A stretch of DNA of 64,000 nt from Muriiphilus sp048268845 (lineage in GTDB: Bacteria > Pseudomonadota > Alphaproteobacteria > Rhodobacterales > Rhodobacteraceae), in NCBI GenBank assembly GCA_048268845.1, contig JBLWUQ010000001.1:186001-250000 (forward strand), given 5' to 3'. This document shows, one piece after another, positions 25,216-34,679 of this stretch (position 1 is the stretch's first letter; the number at the start of each line of letters is the position of its first letter). Position numbers and translations under genes: made by a program. Under the pieces are notes generated by a model. That model had not been told where the DNA came from. It worked only from the letters and a program-made list of their open reading frames with translations, and did not search any database.

Positions 25216-26097
25216 TCAGGGGTGTGACGCCATAAACGCGTCCACCTCGGCGCGCGTCGGAAAGGCGTCAGCCGTTCCGCGCCGCGTGACCTTGATCGCC
25301 GACGCCGCAGCGCCAAAGCGCATCGCCGCCTCGCGGGTCATGCCCTGGTCAAGCCCTGCGGCGGCATAGCCGATGAAGCAGTCTCCCGCGCCGGTGGTGT
25401 CGACCGGATTGGCCGAAAACGCCGGAATAGAGACTGTTTCGCCCGACCCTCTGGAATACCACGCCGCTCCTGCCGCGCCTTTTGTCACCAGTAGGTTTGG
25501 CACCGGTATCCCCGTCTCGGCAACGCCAAGCGCCTTTGACAATTGCGCCGCCTCGACGGCATTCAGCACCAGAACATCGGTGAGGGGCAGCATTGGCTCG
25601 GCCAAGCCCGCCTTGAAAGGCGCCGCCGAATAGATCACCGGCATGTGCCGCTCCCGCGCCGCGCGTGCGGCGTCTTCGCGCAGGCTCGCTTCGTTCTGAA
25701 TTAGCAGAATGTCGCCCGCCTTGCCGGTATCGAGGGCCGTATTCAGCAGCGTTAGAGACTGTTCGTGATTGGCGCCGCCGAAGGTGACGATGGAATTCTC
25801 ACCGGCCTGATCGACAAGGATGACCGCATGTCCGGTCGACGCATCCGACCGCCCGACAAACTGCGTGTCGACCCCCATCGCCTGCATCCGCTCGAGCGCC
25901 CAATCGCCTTCCGGCCCCACCATGCCGATATGGTGCACAGCGGACCCCGCGCGCGCCGCCGCGACCGACTGGTTCGCTCCCTTGCCGCCCAATCCGGTAT
26001 GATGGGCGTCGGCCCCGATGGTTTCGCCCGGTGCCGGCAGGTGCGACACCGCATAGAAATGGTCGAGGTTGATCGACCCGAAACAGAAGACCGTCAT
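25216..26097 (-). CDS. PfkB-family sugar kinase, ribokinase-like
   Basis: A 293-residue PfkB kinase. The N-terminal signature GLGGKGANQSVAAARAG and the C-terminal catalytic motif DTTGAGDCFIGYAAAG (with the base D) are both complete, and closest to ribokinase by eye. It would phosphorylate ribose or a similar sugar with ATP. No transporter or regulator for a sugar adjoins it, so the substrate is unsettled. The ATG overlaps the maeB stop (TGATG); a GTG one codon earlier is possible. Two copies of the dispersed ACAGTCTCTA motif fall inside this gene. Confidence 0.85.
   Translation of the reverse strand: MTVFCFGSINLDHFYAVSHLPAPGETIGADAHHTGLGGKGANQSVAAARAGSAVHHIGMVGPEGDWALERMQAMGVDTQFVGRSDASTGHAVILVDQAGENSIVTFGGANHEQSLTLLNTALDTGKAGDILLIQNEASLREDAARAARERHMPVIYSAAPFKAGLAEPMLPLTDVLVLNAVEAAQLSKALGVAETGIPVPNLLVTKGAAGAAWYSRGSGETVSIPAFSANPVDTTGAGDCFIGYAAAGLDQGMTREAAMRFGAAASAIKVTRRGTADAFPTRAEVDAFMASHP
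25425..25440 (-). repeat. Dispersed motif copy, ACAGTCTCTA family
   Basis: On the minus strand GAAACAGTCTCTATTC, inside the ribokinase-like gene (codons ACA GTC TCT ATT). Exact match to the ten-base core. Confidence 0.45.
25750..25764 (-). repeat. Dispersed motif copy, ACAGTCTCTA family
   Basis: On the minus strand GAACAGTCTCTAACG, second copy in the same gene, about 320 bases from the first and in a different codon phase (CAG TCT CTA), so protein conservation does not explain the match. Confidence 0.45.
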
Positions 26098-28352
26098 CAC
26101 CCCACCTTGCTGGCCGCGAGAACGGCCATGTTGAGGATGTCGTTTGCGGTCGAGGTGGTGGAGCAGATCTGGATCGGCTTGGCCACACCTGCCAGAATCG
26201 GCCCGATGACCGTCGCGCCCGCAAGCTCCTGCATCATCTTGACCGAAATCGCAGCAGAGTGGCGCGCCGGAACGACAAGGATATTGGCCGGACCGGTCAG
26301 GCGGCAGAAGGGATAATTCGCCATCACCTCGGGGTTCAGGGCAACGTCCGGCGTCATCTCGCCCTCATACTCGAAATCCACGCCGCGCCGGTCTAGCACT
26401 TCGGACGCGAGGTGCATCTTCACCGCCCGCTCGGACACCGGATAGCCAAAGGTCGAGAAACTGGTGAACGCCACGCGCGGCTCAAGCCCGAGATTGCGCG
26501 CGACACCCGCTGCCCGCTCGGCGATGGTGGCAAGGTCTTCCTCATCCGGCCATTCATGCACCAGCGTGTCGGCAATCAGCACGACCCGACCCTTGATCAA
26601 CAGCGCGGTGACGCCGACCGCGCCATCCTCGGCCTTGGCATCGAAGACATGGTTGATCAGGTCGAGCACATGCGCCGACTTGCGCGTCGCGCCGGTGACC
26701 AGCCCGTCGCCATGCCCATGTGCCAGCATCAGAGACGAAAACACGTGCCGGTCGCGCGCCGCGAGCCGGTGGATGTCGTGCCGGTCAAAGCCCTTGCGCT
26801 GCAACCGGTCGTACAGAAACGCCTTGTAGGTCGACAGGTGCTCGGTGTTCGCGGCATTGACGATCTCAAGCTCGGACACTGCGTCACCCAGCCCCGCAGC
26901 CTCGAGTTTCTCCTTCACGTCCGGCTCCCGCCCGACCACCAGCGCCTTGCCAAAGCCGTTGCGCTGATAGGCCACCGCCGCGCGCAGCACGTGTGGGTCG
27001 TCGCCCTCGGCAAAGATCATGTTTGCCTGTGCCTGACGCGCGCGGGCGTTCAGCGAGCGGATGATCGAGGCTGTCGGGTCCATCCGCGCCTTGAGCGTGT
27101 TGGTATAGCGTTCCATGTCGATGATCGGCCGCCGCGCAGCCCCGGAATCCGACCCTGCCTTGGCCACGGCGGGCGGGATCGTGTAGATCAGCCGCGGATC
27201 GAACGGCGTCGGGATGATATAATCACGCCCGAAGGTCAGTTTCTTGCCATAGGCGATCGCCACCTCGTCCGGCACATCCTGACGCGCCAATGCGGCCAGG
27301 GCTTCGGCGCAGGCGATTTTCATCTCGTCATTGATGGCGCGCGCATGAATGTCGAGCGCGCCGCGAAACAGGTAGGGAAAGCCCAGCACGTTGTTGACCT
27401 GGTTGGGATAATCCGACCGCCCGGTTGCAACGATGGCATCGGTGCGCACCGCATGGGCCTCTTCCGGCGTGATCTCGGGGTCGGGATTGGCCATCGCGAA
27501 AATCACAGGGTCGGCGGCCATGCTTTGCAGCATCTCGGGCGTCACCGCTCCCTTTGCAGACACGCCCAGAAACACGTCGGCACCGACCATTGCCTCATCC
27601 AGCGTGCGCAGATCGGTGCGCGCCGCATGGGCCGATTTCCACTGGTTCATGCCCTCGGTCCGGCCCTGGTAGATCACGCCCTTGGTGTCGCAGACGATGC
27701 AATTGTCGTGTTTCGCGCCCATCGTCTTGAGAAGCTCGATGCACGCGATCCCCGCCGCCCCGGCGCCGTTCAAGACGATCCGGCATTCCTCGATTTTCTT
27801 GCCCGTCAGATACAATGCGTTGATCAATCCGGCAGCGCAGATCACCGCCGTGCCGTGCTGGTCGTCGTGAAACACCGGGATGTCCATCACCTCCTTGAGC
27901 CGCTGCTCGATGATGAAACACTCGGGCGCCTTGATATCCTCGAGGTTGATGCCGCCGAAGGTCGGCCCCATCAGGCGCACCGCGTTCACGAAGGCGTCGG
28001 GGTCTTCGGTGTCCAGCTCGATATCTATCGAGTTCACATCGGCAAAGCGCTTGAACAGCACCGCCTTGCCTTCCATCACCGGCTTGGAGGCCAGCGCGCC
28101 AAGGTTGCCAAGCCCGAGGACCGCGGTCCCGTTAGAGATCACCGCCACGAGGTTGCCCTTGTTGGTGTAATCATAGGCGGTTTCCGGGTTCTCATGAATC
28201 CGCTCGCACGGCACCGCGACGCCCGGTGAATAGGCCAGCGACAGGTCGCGCTGCGTGGTCATCGGAACCGTCGGGACGATCTCGAACTTCCCGGGGTTCG
28301 GCGAGAAATGATAGGACAGCGCTTCTTCCGGCGTGATCTTGTGCTTGGTCAT
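26097..28352 (-). CDS. maeB: NADP-dependent malic enzyme with phosphotransacetylase-like domain
   Basis: A 751-residue bifunctional-looking protein. The N-terminal half (about 1-430) is malic enzyme: the tyrosine-containing SLAYSPGVAVPC, the metal and substrate motif VFHDDQHGTAVI and the nucleotide loop GAGAAGIACIELL. The C-terminal part (about 430-751) resembles phosphotransacetylase, a regulatory domain in MaeB proteins. It decarboxylates malate to pyruvate and makes NADPH. The ATG at 28352 (MTKHKITPEEALSYH) fits the family; the preceding in-frame codons are not conserved. The next gene overlaps its stop by one base. Confidence 0.95.
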   Translation of the reverse strand: MTKHKITPEEALSYHFSPNPGKFEIVPTVPMTTQRDLSLAYSPGVAVPCERIHENPETAYDYTNKGNLVAVISNGTAVLGLGNLGALASKPVMEGKAVLFKRFADVNSIDIELDTEDPDAFVNAVRLMGPTFGGINLEDIKAPECFIIEQRLKEVMDIPVFHDDQHGTAVICAAGLINALYLTGKKIEECRIVLNGAGAAGIACIELLKTMGAKHDNCIVCDTKGVIYQGRTEGMNQWKSAHAARTDLRTLDEAMVGADVFLGVSAKGAVTPEMLQSMAADPVIFAMANPDPEITPEEAHAVRTDAIVATGRSDYPNQVNNVLGFPYLFRGALDIHARAINDEMKIACAEALAALARQDVPDEVAIAYGKKLTFGRDYIIPTPFDPRLIYTIPPAVAKAGSDSGAARRPIIDMERYTNTLKARMDPTASIIRSLNARARQAQANMIFAEGDDPHVLRAAVAYQRNGFGKALVVGREPDVKEKLEAAGLGDAVSELEIVNAANTEHLSTYKAFLYDRLQRKGFDRHDIHRLAARDRHVFSSLMLAHGHGDGLVTGATRKSAHVLDLINHVFDAKAEDGAVGVTALLIKGRVVLIADTLVHEWPDEEDLATIAERAAGVARNLGLEPRVAFTSFSTFGYPVSERAVKMHLASEVLDRRGVDFEYEGEMTPDVALNPEVMANYPFCRLTGPANILVVPARHSAAISVKMMQELAGATVIGPILAGVAKPIQICSTTSTANDILNMAVLAASKVG

Positions 28353-28448
28353 GTGATGGATCCCGTCTCCTCCTCGACCCGCCTGTCTTACCGGGCGCAC
28401 CGGTCGCGCTCAACAGGTTTGCATCGGTCGACAAGGCTGAACCACGGC

Positions 28449-28476
28449 TTGCCACCAGACTCCTCACCGGTATTGT
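28449..28476 (+). promoter_or_regulatory. Candidate sigma-70 promoter of galE
   Basis: TTGCCA (28449-28454), 16 bases, TATTGT (28471-28476): five and four matches to consensus. It lies 25 bases before the GTG start and just upstream of the AGGAGG at 28489-28494. Confidence 0.4.
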
Positions 28477-28501
28477 GCCGCTGTATTCAGGAGGCGGTTC
28501 C

Positions 28502-29512
28502 GTGGCTGGGAAGATATTGCTGACAGGCGGGGCGGGCTATATCGGCTCGCATACCTATGTCGAACTCAAGGCGGCTGGCCATGACGTCGTCATCCTCGAC
28601 AACTTCTCCAATGCCCGCCACGACGTGATCGACCGGCTCGAAGTCATTACCGGCGCGCCGGTCGCGCTCCACGAAGGCGATGTGCTCGACAAGGCGTTCC
28701 TGGCTTCGGTCTTCGCCGCGCATGACTTCGACGCGGTGATCCACTTCGCGGCCCGAAAGGCGGTGGGTGAAAGCGTCGAGAAACCGCTCGACTATTTCGA
28801 GACGAACTGCACGGGGTTCTCAAACCTCTTGATGGCAATGCGGGATGCGGGCGTGTTTCGCGTGGTGTTTTCCTCGACCGCCACGGTCTATGGCGAGCCA
28901 GAGGTGCTGCCCTTTGCCGAGGACCACAGGCTCGCCCCGGTCAGCCCCTATGCGCAATCGAAAGTCACCTGCGAAACCCTGCTGGCGCAATGCAAGGCCG
29001 CGGATGAGCGCTGGTCATATGGCATCCTGCGCTATTTCAACCCGGCGGGCGCACATGATTCCGCGCTGATCGGCGAAGACCCGAACGACATTCCGAACAA
29101 CCTGATGCCCTATATCGCCAAGGTTGCGACCGGTGAATTGCCGCATCTGAGCGTTTTTGGCAACGATTATGACACGCCTGACGGCACCGGAGTGCGCGAT
29201 TATATCCATGTCGTCGATCTCGCGCGCGGCCATGTCAAGTCCGTCGCCAAACTGATCGACGCGGACGACACCCATATCCTCAACCTCGGCACCGGCACCG
29301 GCTATTCGGTGTTCGACATGCTGCACGCCTATGAGCGCGCCTGTGGCAAAACGTTGCCCTATCGGATCGCGCCGCGGCGTGCCGGAGACATCGACAAGTT
29401 TTTTGCCGATCCAGCGCGCGCGCGTGCCTATCTGGGGTTCGAGGCAGAACGCGGGCTGGATGACATGTGCCTGACTAGCTGGAACTGGGTATCGCGGCGC
29501 AACAACTTCTGA
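28502..29512 (+). CDS. galE: UDP-glucose 4-epimerase
   Basis: A 336-residue extended short-chain dehydrogenase. The NAD loop GGAGYIGSH is at 9-17 and the catalytic pair is Y150 and K154 in SPYAQSK; the SSTATVYG and RYFNPAGAH segments are GalE-specific. It interconverts UDP-glucose and UDP-galactose for cell-surface polysaccharides. The GTG start is set by a perfect AGGAGG at 28489-28494 with a seven-base spacer. Divergent from maeB, followed by mutS after 61 bases. Confidence 0.94.
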   Translation: MAGKILLTGGAGYIGSHTYVELKAAGHDVVILDNFSNARHDVIDRLEVITGAPVALHEGDVLDKAFLASVFAAHDFDAVIHFAARKAVGESVEKPLDYFETNCTGFSNLLMAMRDAGVFRVVFSSTATVYGEPEVLPFAEDHRLAPVSPYAQSKVTCETLLAQCKAADERWSYGILRYFNPAGAHDSALIGEDPNDIPNNLMPYIAKVATGELPHLSVFGNDYDTPDGTGVRDYIHVVDLARGHVKSVAKLIDADDTHILNLGTGTGYSVFDMLHAYERACGKTLPYRIAPRRAGDIDKFFADPARARAYLGFEAERGLDDMCLTSWNWVSRRNNF

Positions 29513-29573
29513 GGGTCTTTCGCCCGAACCGGCACTTCACTAGTCTGGCGCGACGGGCGATCTGGGGGATCAC

Positions 29574-32228
29574 GTGACAGCCGATAACACCGCCATGACG
29601 CCGATGATGGCGCAATATCTCGACATCAAGGCACAATATCCGGATGCGCTCCTGTTCTACCGGATGGGCGACTTCTACGAGATGTTCTTCGACGATGCCC
29701 GCGCCGCGTCCGAGGCGCTCGACATCGCGTTGACAAAGCGCGGCAAGCATCAGGGCGACGACATCCCGATGTGCGGTGTTCCGGTCCATGCGGCCGAGGG
29801 CTATCTGATGACGCTCATCCGCAAGGGGTTTCGGGTGGCGGTCTGCGAGCAGATGGAGGACCCGGCCGAAGCGAAGAAGCGCGGCTCGAAATCGGTGGTC
29901 AAACGTGACGTGGTGCGGCTGGTCACGCCGGGGACGCTGACCGAGGAAAGCCTGCTCGACGCGCGGCGGCACAATTATCTTGCGGCCTATAACGAGGTCC
30001 GCGGCGACGGCGCTCTGGCCTGGGTGGATATCTCGACCGGTGCATTTCGTGTCATGTCCTGTTCGGTTGCACGGCTGGGGCCGGAACTGGCGCGCCTTGC
30101 ACCGCGCGAGGTCATTCTGGCCGAGGCGGCAGAGCCAAGTCTGCACGCATTAGTCTCTGATATGGGCGCCGCGAGCACACCCTTGGCCGGGTCGGCGTTC
30201 GACTCCACCTCGGCCGAGAAGCGTGTGATGGAGTTGTTTCAGGTCGCATCGCTCGACGCTTTCGGGGCGTTTTCGCGCGCCGAGCTCGGGGCGATGGGCG
30301 CGATTGTCGAATACCTTGCGATCACCCAGAAGGGCAAGCTGCCGCTGATCCGGCCGCCTGTCAGGGAATCCGCATCCCGCGTGATGCAGATCGACGCCGC
30401 GACCCGGCGAAACCTGGAACTGACGCAGGCGCTGGCGGGCGGGCGCGAAGGCGCGCTGTTGCACACCATCGACCGCACCGTGACCGCTGCTGGCGGAAGG
30501 CTGCTCGAGCGGCGGGTGTCCAGCCCCTCACGCGATCTTGCCGAGGTGGATGCGCGGCTTGAGTCCGTGGCTTTTCTGCTGGAACAGAGCCGTTTGCGGG
30601 ATGATTTGCGGCTCGCGCTGCGCAAGGCGCCCGACATCGACCGCGCACTTTCGCGCCTGTCGCTCGACCGCGGCGGGCCGCGCGATCTGACCGCGATCCG
30701 CGCCGCGCTGGGCGCTGCGGCCGATCTGGCCGAGATGCTGCGGCGACCCGACTTGCCGGACCGGCTGGCCGGGTTCGCATCCTCTCTGACCGGGCATGAA
30801 GATCTGCATGGCCTCCTCGACAATGCACTGGTCGCCGAACCACCGCTTCTGGTCCGCGACGGCGGGTTCATCGCTCCGGGCTACGATGCTGACCTCGATG
30901 ACGCCCGCAAACTGCGCGATCAGGGCCGCTCGGTCGTCGCCGGGTTGCAGGCCGATTACGCAAGCATCGCCGGGGTGCAAAGCTTGAAGATCAAGCACAA
31001 CAACGTGCTGGGCTATTTCATCGAGACCACGGCGACCCATGCTGAAAAGATGCTGTCGCAACCGCTGTCCGAAACCTTCATTCATCGCCAGACAACCGCC
31101 AACGCGGTGCGGTTCACCACGGTCGATCTGTCCGATCTGGAGACCCGGATTCTCAATGCCGGCAACCGCGCGCTTGAGATCGAAAAGCGGCTCTATCAAG
31201 GGATTTGTGCCAAAGTTCTTGCCCATGCGGGGCCGCTGGGCGCGCTTGCCCGGGCGCTGGCGGAGTTCGACCTTGCCGCAGCGCTGGCCGAGATTGCCGA
31301 CACCGAAGGTTGGTGCAGGCCAAAGGTTGAGGATAGCCGTGCGTTCGAGGTCGTCGGTGGTCGGCATCCGGTGGTTGAACGGGCGTTGCGCAAACAGGGC
31401 GGCGGCCCGTTCATCGCCAATGATTGCCACCTGGCCGATGGCGCCGAGGGTGCCGCGATCTGGCTGCTGACCGGCCCGAACATGGCGGGCAAGTCGACGT
31501 TTCTCAGGCAGAACGCGCTGATTGCGTTGTTGGCGCAGGCCGGGAGCTTTGTTCCGGCGAAATCCGCGCGCATCGGGCTGGTCTCGCAACTTTTCAGTCG
31601 GGTCGGTGCCTCCGACGATCTGGCGCGGGGCCGGTCCACCTTCATGGTCGAGATGGTCGAAACCGCGGCGATCCTCAATCAGGCCGACGATCGGTCGCTG
31701 GTGATCCTCGACGAAATCGGGCGCGGCACGGCGACCTATGACGGGCTGTCGATCGCCTGGGCGACACTAGAACACCTGCACGAGGTCAATCGCTGCCGCG
31801 CGCTGTTCGCCACGCATTACCATGAACTGACCCAACTTGCGCATCAACTTGACGGCGTCGACAACGCGACGATTGCCGTCAAGGAGTGGGAGGGCGACGT
31901 GATCTTCCTGCACGAGGTCCACAAGGGCGCGGCGGATCGGTCCTATGGCGTTCAGGTCGCCAAGCTCGCCGGCCTGCCCGCATCCGTGGTCGAGCGTGCG
32001 CGGGTGGTTCTTGAGGCGCTGGAACAGGGTGAGCGCGAGGGCGGCAGGGCGCAGAAGGCGCTTATCGACGATCTGCCGCTGTTCTCGGCGGTGGTGTCCA
32101 CCGCATCGCCCGCCCGCAAGGGCCCGTCGCCGGCAGAAGAAAAGCTCGCCGGGATCAATCCCGACGAGCTGACGCCGAAACAGGCGCTTGAGCTGGTCTA
32201 TGCGCTGAAAAACCTCAGCGGGGACTAG
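29574..32228 (+). CDS. mutS: DNA mismatch repair protein MutS
   Basis: An 884-residue MutS. The N-terminal mismatch-recognition motif GDFYEMFFDDA is present; the ATPase has Walker A GPNMAGKSTFLRQ and Walker B VILDEIGRGTATYDG, followed by ATHYHEL. It finds mismatches and recruits MutL. GTG at 29574 with GGGGGA before it is taken as the start; an ATG seven codons later is the alternative. TTAGTCTCTG at 30150-30159 is a relaxed copy of the dispersed motif and includes a rare TTA codon. The end overlaps grpE by 14 bases in convergent orientation. Confidence 0.97.
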   Translation: MTADNTAMTPMMAQYLDIKAQYPDALLFYRMGDFYEMFFDDARAASEALDIALTKRGKHQGDDIPMCGVPVHAAEGYLMTLIRKGFRVAVCEQMEDPAEAKKRGSKSVVKRDVVRLVTPGTLTEESLLDARRHNYLAAYNEVRGDGALAWVDISTGAFRVMSCSVARLGPELARLAPREVILAEAAEPSLHALVSDMGAASTPLAGSAFDSTSAEKRVMELFQVASLDAFGAFSRAELGAMGAIVEYLAITQKGKLPLIRPPVRESASRVMQIDAATRRNLELTQALAGGREGALLHTIDRTVTAAGGRLLERRVSSPSRDLAEVDARLESVAFLLEQSRLRDDLRLALRKAPDIDRALSRLSLDRGGPRDLTAIRAALGAAADLAEMLRRPDLPDRLAGFASSLTGHEDLHGLLDNALVAEPPLLVRDGGFIAPGYDADLDDARKLRDQGRSVVAGLQADYASIAGVQSLKIKHNNVLGYFIETTATHAEKMLSQPLSETFIHRQTTANAVRFTTVDLSDLETRILNAGNRALEIEKRLYQGICAKVLAHAGPLGALARALAEFDLAAALAEIADTEGWCRPKVEDSRAFEVVGGRHPVVERALRKQGGGPFIANDCHLADGAEGAAIWLLTGPNMAGKSTFLRQNALIALLAQAGSFVPAKSARIGLVSQLFSRVGASDDLARGRSTFMVEMVETAAILNQADDRSLVILDEIGRGTATYDGLSIAWATLEHLHEVNRCRALFATHYHELTQLAHQLDGVDNATIAVKEWEGDVIFLHEVHKGAADRSYGVQVAKLAGLPASVVERARVVLEALEQGEREGGRAQKALIDDLPLFSAVVSTASPARKGPSPAEEKLAGINPDELTPKQALELVYALKNLSGD
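30150..30159 (+). repeat. Dispersed motif copy, relaxed
   Basis: TTAGTCTCTG, three mismatches from the ten-base core but sharing AGTCTCT; within mutS, spanning a rare TTA codon. The weakest copy listed. Confidence 0.25.
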
Positions 32229-32805
32229 ACGAGACCCCGACCTGGGCAGGCCGAAGCAGCCTGTCATGCAGCAGGAAGCCTTCGGCCATCACCTGAATGA
32301 TCTGGCCGGCCTTGGTATCGGGCACCGGGGCCTCGAACATGGCCTGATGATGCTGCGGGTCGAAAACCTCGCCGATCTCGGGCGAGATGATGGTGATCCC
32401 GTGCTTCGAGAAGATGTTCAGAAGCTCGCGCATGGTCAACTCGACGCCTTCGATCAATCCCGGCGCCTGCGCCCGTGCCTGATCCGTCGTCGCCTCGAGC
32501 GCGCGTTTCATGTTGTCAAAGACCGGCAGCATGTCGCGGGCAAGTTTCGACCCGCCATATTGCTCGGCCTCGCGCCGGTCACGCTCGTGACGTTTGCGCG
32601 AGTTCTCGGCGTCGGCCAGCACCCGCATGACCCGGTCGCGGAGCGCATCGCGTTCGGCGCGAAGCTGTTCGATTTCGTCCACCGGTGCGCCATCCTCAAG
32701 AGGGTTCTGGGCTTCGGTCGGCTCGTCCGTGCCGACACCCGCCATGATTTCCTCGATCGCGGCTTCGATGTCGGAAAGTTCGTCTTTCTTCTTTGGATCT
32801 GCCAT
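32215..32805 (-). CDS. grpE: Nucleotide exchange factor GrpE
   Basis: A 196-residue GrpE. An acidic N-terminus leads to a long predicted coiled coil (about 40-100, LRAERDALRDRVMRVLADAE), then the compact beta domain with EGVELTMRELLNIF, FDPQHHQAMFE and the GFLLHDRLLRPAQV signature. GrpE releases ADP from DnaK. It follows hrcA by 11 bases on the same strand, the standard hrcA-grpE heat-shock pair; dnaK-dnaJ are not in the window. Confidence 0.96.
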   Translation of the reverse strand: MADPKKKDELSDIEAAIEEIMAGVGTDEPTEAQNPLEDGAPVDEIEQLRAERDALRDRVMRVLADAENSRKRHERDRREAEQYGGSKLARDMLPVFDNMKRALEATTDQARAQAPGLIEGVELTMRELLNIFSKHGITIISPEIGEVFDPQHHQAMFEAPVPDTKAGQIIQVMAEGFLLHDRLLRPAQVGVSSSPR

Positions 32806-32816
32806 TTTCTTACCTT

Positions 32817-33881
32817 CTAGCCTCGGTCGGAGATCAGTTTTCCGACCAATTGCGCGGTGTAGTCGACGATCGGGACGATCCGTCCATAGTTGAGCCGGGT
32901 CGGTCCGATCACACCCACCGCGCCGATGATTCTACGGTCAGCGTTCATATAGGGGGAAACCACCAAAGAGCTACCCGAAAGTGAGAAAAGCTGGTTCTCC
33001 GAGCCGATAAAGATGCGCACCCCTTCCCCCTCCTCGGCCAGCGTGAGGAACTCGGCGATATCGTGCTTTCTTTCCAGATCGTCAAAAAGCTGCATGATCC
33101 GCTCAAGGTTCGCCCCGTCACCGCTATGCGCCAACAGGTTTGCCCGGCCCCGCACGATCAGGCGCTCCTCACCGACTCCGGGATCTGCCCAGAGCGCGAC
33201 ACCGTTCTCGATCAGCTCCTGCGCCAGCTTGTCCAGCTCCTGCCGACGGCTGGCAATCTCCTTCTGGATCGCGTCGCGCAACTCTGCGAGCGTCTTGCCT
33301 TCGGCAAAAGCGTTGATGAAATTGCCCGCCTCGCGCATCGACGATGCGGTCTGGCCGATTGGCGGGTTGAAAACCCGGTTTTCGACATGACCATCGGCAA
33401 AGACCAGCACCACAAGCCCGCGGTCCGGCCCGAGATGGACAAACTCGATATGCTTGATCGGGGCTTCGGCGTGTTTCGGCGTCAGGACGAGGCTCGCACC
33501 GGCGGTAATTCCCGACAGGGCCGAGCCGATCCGGTCCATCAGCGTCGAGACATCGGCCTTGTTGGACGTCACCGTCGCGTCAATCTTCATCCGGTCGGCA
33601 TCGGTCAGGTTCGAGACCTCGAGCAAGCCGTCGACAAACATCCGCAACCCCTGCTCGGTGGGTATGCGCCCGGCCGATACATGTGGGCTGTTCAACAGCC
33701 CCATGATCTCGAGGTCCTGCATCACGTTGCGGATCGTGGCCGCCGACACCTTGGCCGACATGGCGCGCGTCAGGCTGCGCGATCCCACCGGTTCGCCGGT
33801 TTCCAGATAGGACTCGACCAGCCGGCGAAACACTTCGCGCGACCGTTCGTTCAGTTCTTCCAGAAGCGGTCCTGCCGCCAT
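32817..33881 (-). CDS. hrcA: Heat-inducible transcription repressor HrcA
   Basis: A 354-residue HrcA. The N-terminal winged helix (about 1-80) contains RSREVFRRLVESYLETGEPV and SAATIRNVMQDLE, the DNA-binding signature; the C-terminal GAF-like domain ends with TRLNYGRIVPIVDYTAQLVG. It binds CIRCE operators, mainly at groESL, and needs GroEL for activity. No CIRCE element is visible upstream of this pair. The ATG at 33881 is chosen because AGAGG and GGAGG lie just before it; a 27-codon in-frame extension runs toward the divergent rph and is not conserved. Confidence 0.95.
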   Translation of the reverse strand: MAAGPLLEELNERSREVFRRLVESYLETGEPVGSRSLTRAMSAKVSAATIRNVMQDLEIMGLLNSPHVSAGRIPTEQGLRMFVDGLLEVSNLTDADRMKIDATVTSNKADVSTLMDRIGSALSGITAGASLVLTPKHAEAPIKHIEFVHLGPDRGLVVLVFADGHVENRVFNPPIGQTASSMREAGNFINAFAEGKTLAELRDAIQKEIASRRQELDKLAQELIENGVALWADPGVGEERLIVRGRANLLAHSGDGANLERIMQLFDDLERKHDIAEFLTLAEEGEGVRIFIGSENQLFSLSGSSLVVSPYMNADRRIIGAVGVIGPTRLNYGRIVPIVDYTAQLVGKLISDRG

Positions 33882-33965
33882 GTGCCTCTGCCTCCACCCG
33901 TCATCGGGCTTGCCTTTTGTCGGGGGCCATGAGAGTCCACCCGAAACGAAAAGGAAGGACATCTC

Positions 33966-34679
33966 ATGCGCCCATCTGATCGAAAGATAGATGAAATGCG
34001 GCCGATTTCAATCGACGTCGGGGTCACGAAGCACGCTGAGGGCTCCTGCATGATCCGGGTCGGCGACACTCATGTCCTTTGCACCGCCTCGCTCGAGGAG
34101 CGCGTGCCGCCGTTTCTGCGCAACACCGGCCAGGGCTGGGTGACGGCGGAATACGGGATGCTGCCGCGCGCGACCAACACCCGGATGCGCCGCGAGGCGG
34201 CCGTGGGCAAGCAAGGCGGGCGCACCGTCGAGATCCAGCGCCTCATCGGCCGCGCCCTGCGCGCGGGCGTTGATCGGCAGGCGCTGGGCGAACGCCAGAT
34301 CACCGTCGATTGCGATGTGATCCAGGCCGATGGCGGCACCCGTTGCGCCGCGATCACCGGTGGCTGGGTCGCGCTGCGCCTTGCGGTCAACAAGCTGTTG
34401 AAAGCAGGCGATATCTCAACTGATCCGCTGACCGCTCAGGTGGCGGCCGTGTCCTGCGGCATCTATGCCGGTCAAACCATCCTCGACCTCGACTATGCCG
34501 AGGACAGCGAGGCCGGGGTCGACGGCAATTTCGTGATGACCGGCACGGGCCGGCTGATCGAGGTGCAGATGTCCGCCGAGGGCTCGACCTTCTCGCATGA
34601 CCAGATGAACCGGCTGATGGAACTGGCCGACAAGGGCATTGCCGAACTGGTGGCGGCCCAGAAAGCCGCCACTGAATGA
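33966..34679 (+). CDS. rph: Ribonuclease PH
   Basis: A 237-residue phosphorolytic exoribonuclease that trims tRNA 3' ends. RPSDRKIDEMRPI is the typical N-terminus; TGQGWVTAEYGMLPRAT and the phosphate-binding R-x-G-R-T-V-E-I-Q-R-L-I-GR region are intact, as is DCDVIQADGGTR. Full length, unlike the truncated E. coli K-12 form. AAGGA lies upstream. The ATGA at its end is shared with rdgB, so the two are coupled. Divergent from hrcA. Confidence 0.97.
   Translation: MRPSDRKIDEMRPISIDVGVTKHAEGSCMIRVGDTHVLCTASLEERVPPFLRNTGQGWVTAEYGMLPRATNTRMRREAAVGKQGGRTVEIQRLIGRALRAGVDRQALGERQITVDCDVIQADGGTRCAAITGGWVALRLAVNKLLKAGDISTDPLTAQVAAVSCGIYAGQTILDLDYAEDSEAGVDGNFVMTGTGRLIEVQMSAEGSTFSHDQMNRLMELADKGIAELVAAQKAATE

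Noticed and set aside
29521..29573. Inverted repeat CGCCCG...CGGGCG upstream of mutS as terminator of galE
   Set aside because: The loop is about 27 bases and no T-run follows.
33882..33965. CIRCE operator upstream of hrcA-grpE
   Set aside because: No TTAGCACTC-N9-GAGTGCTAA or close variant is present between hrcA and rph.
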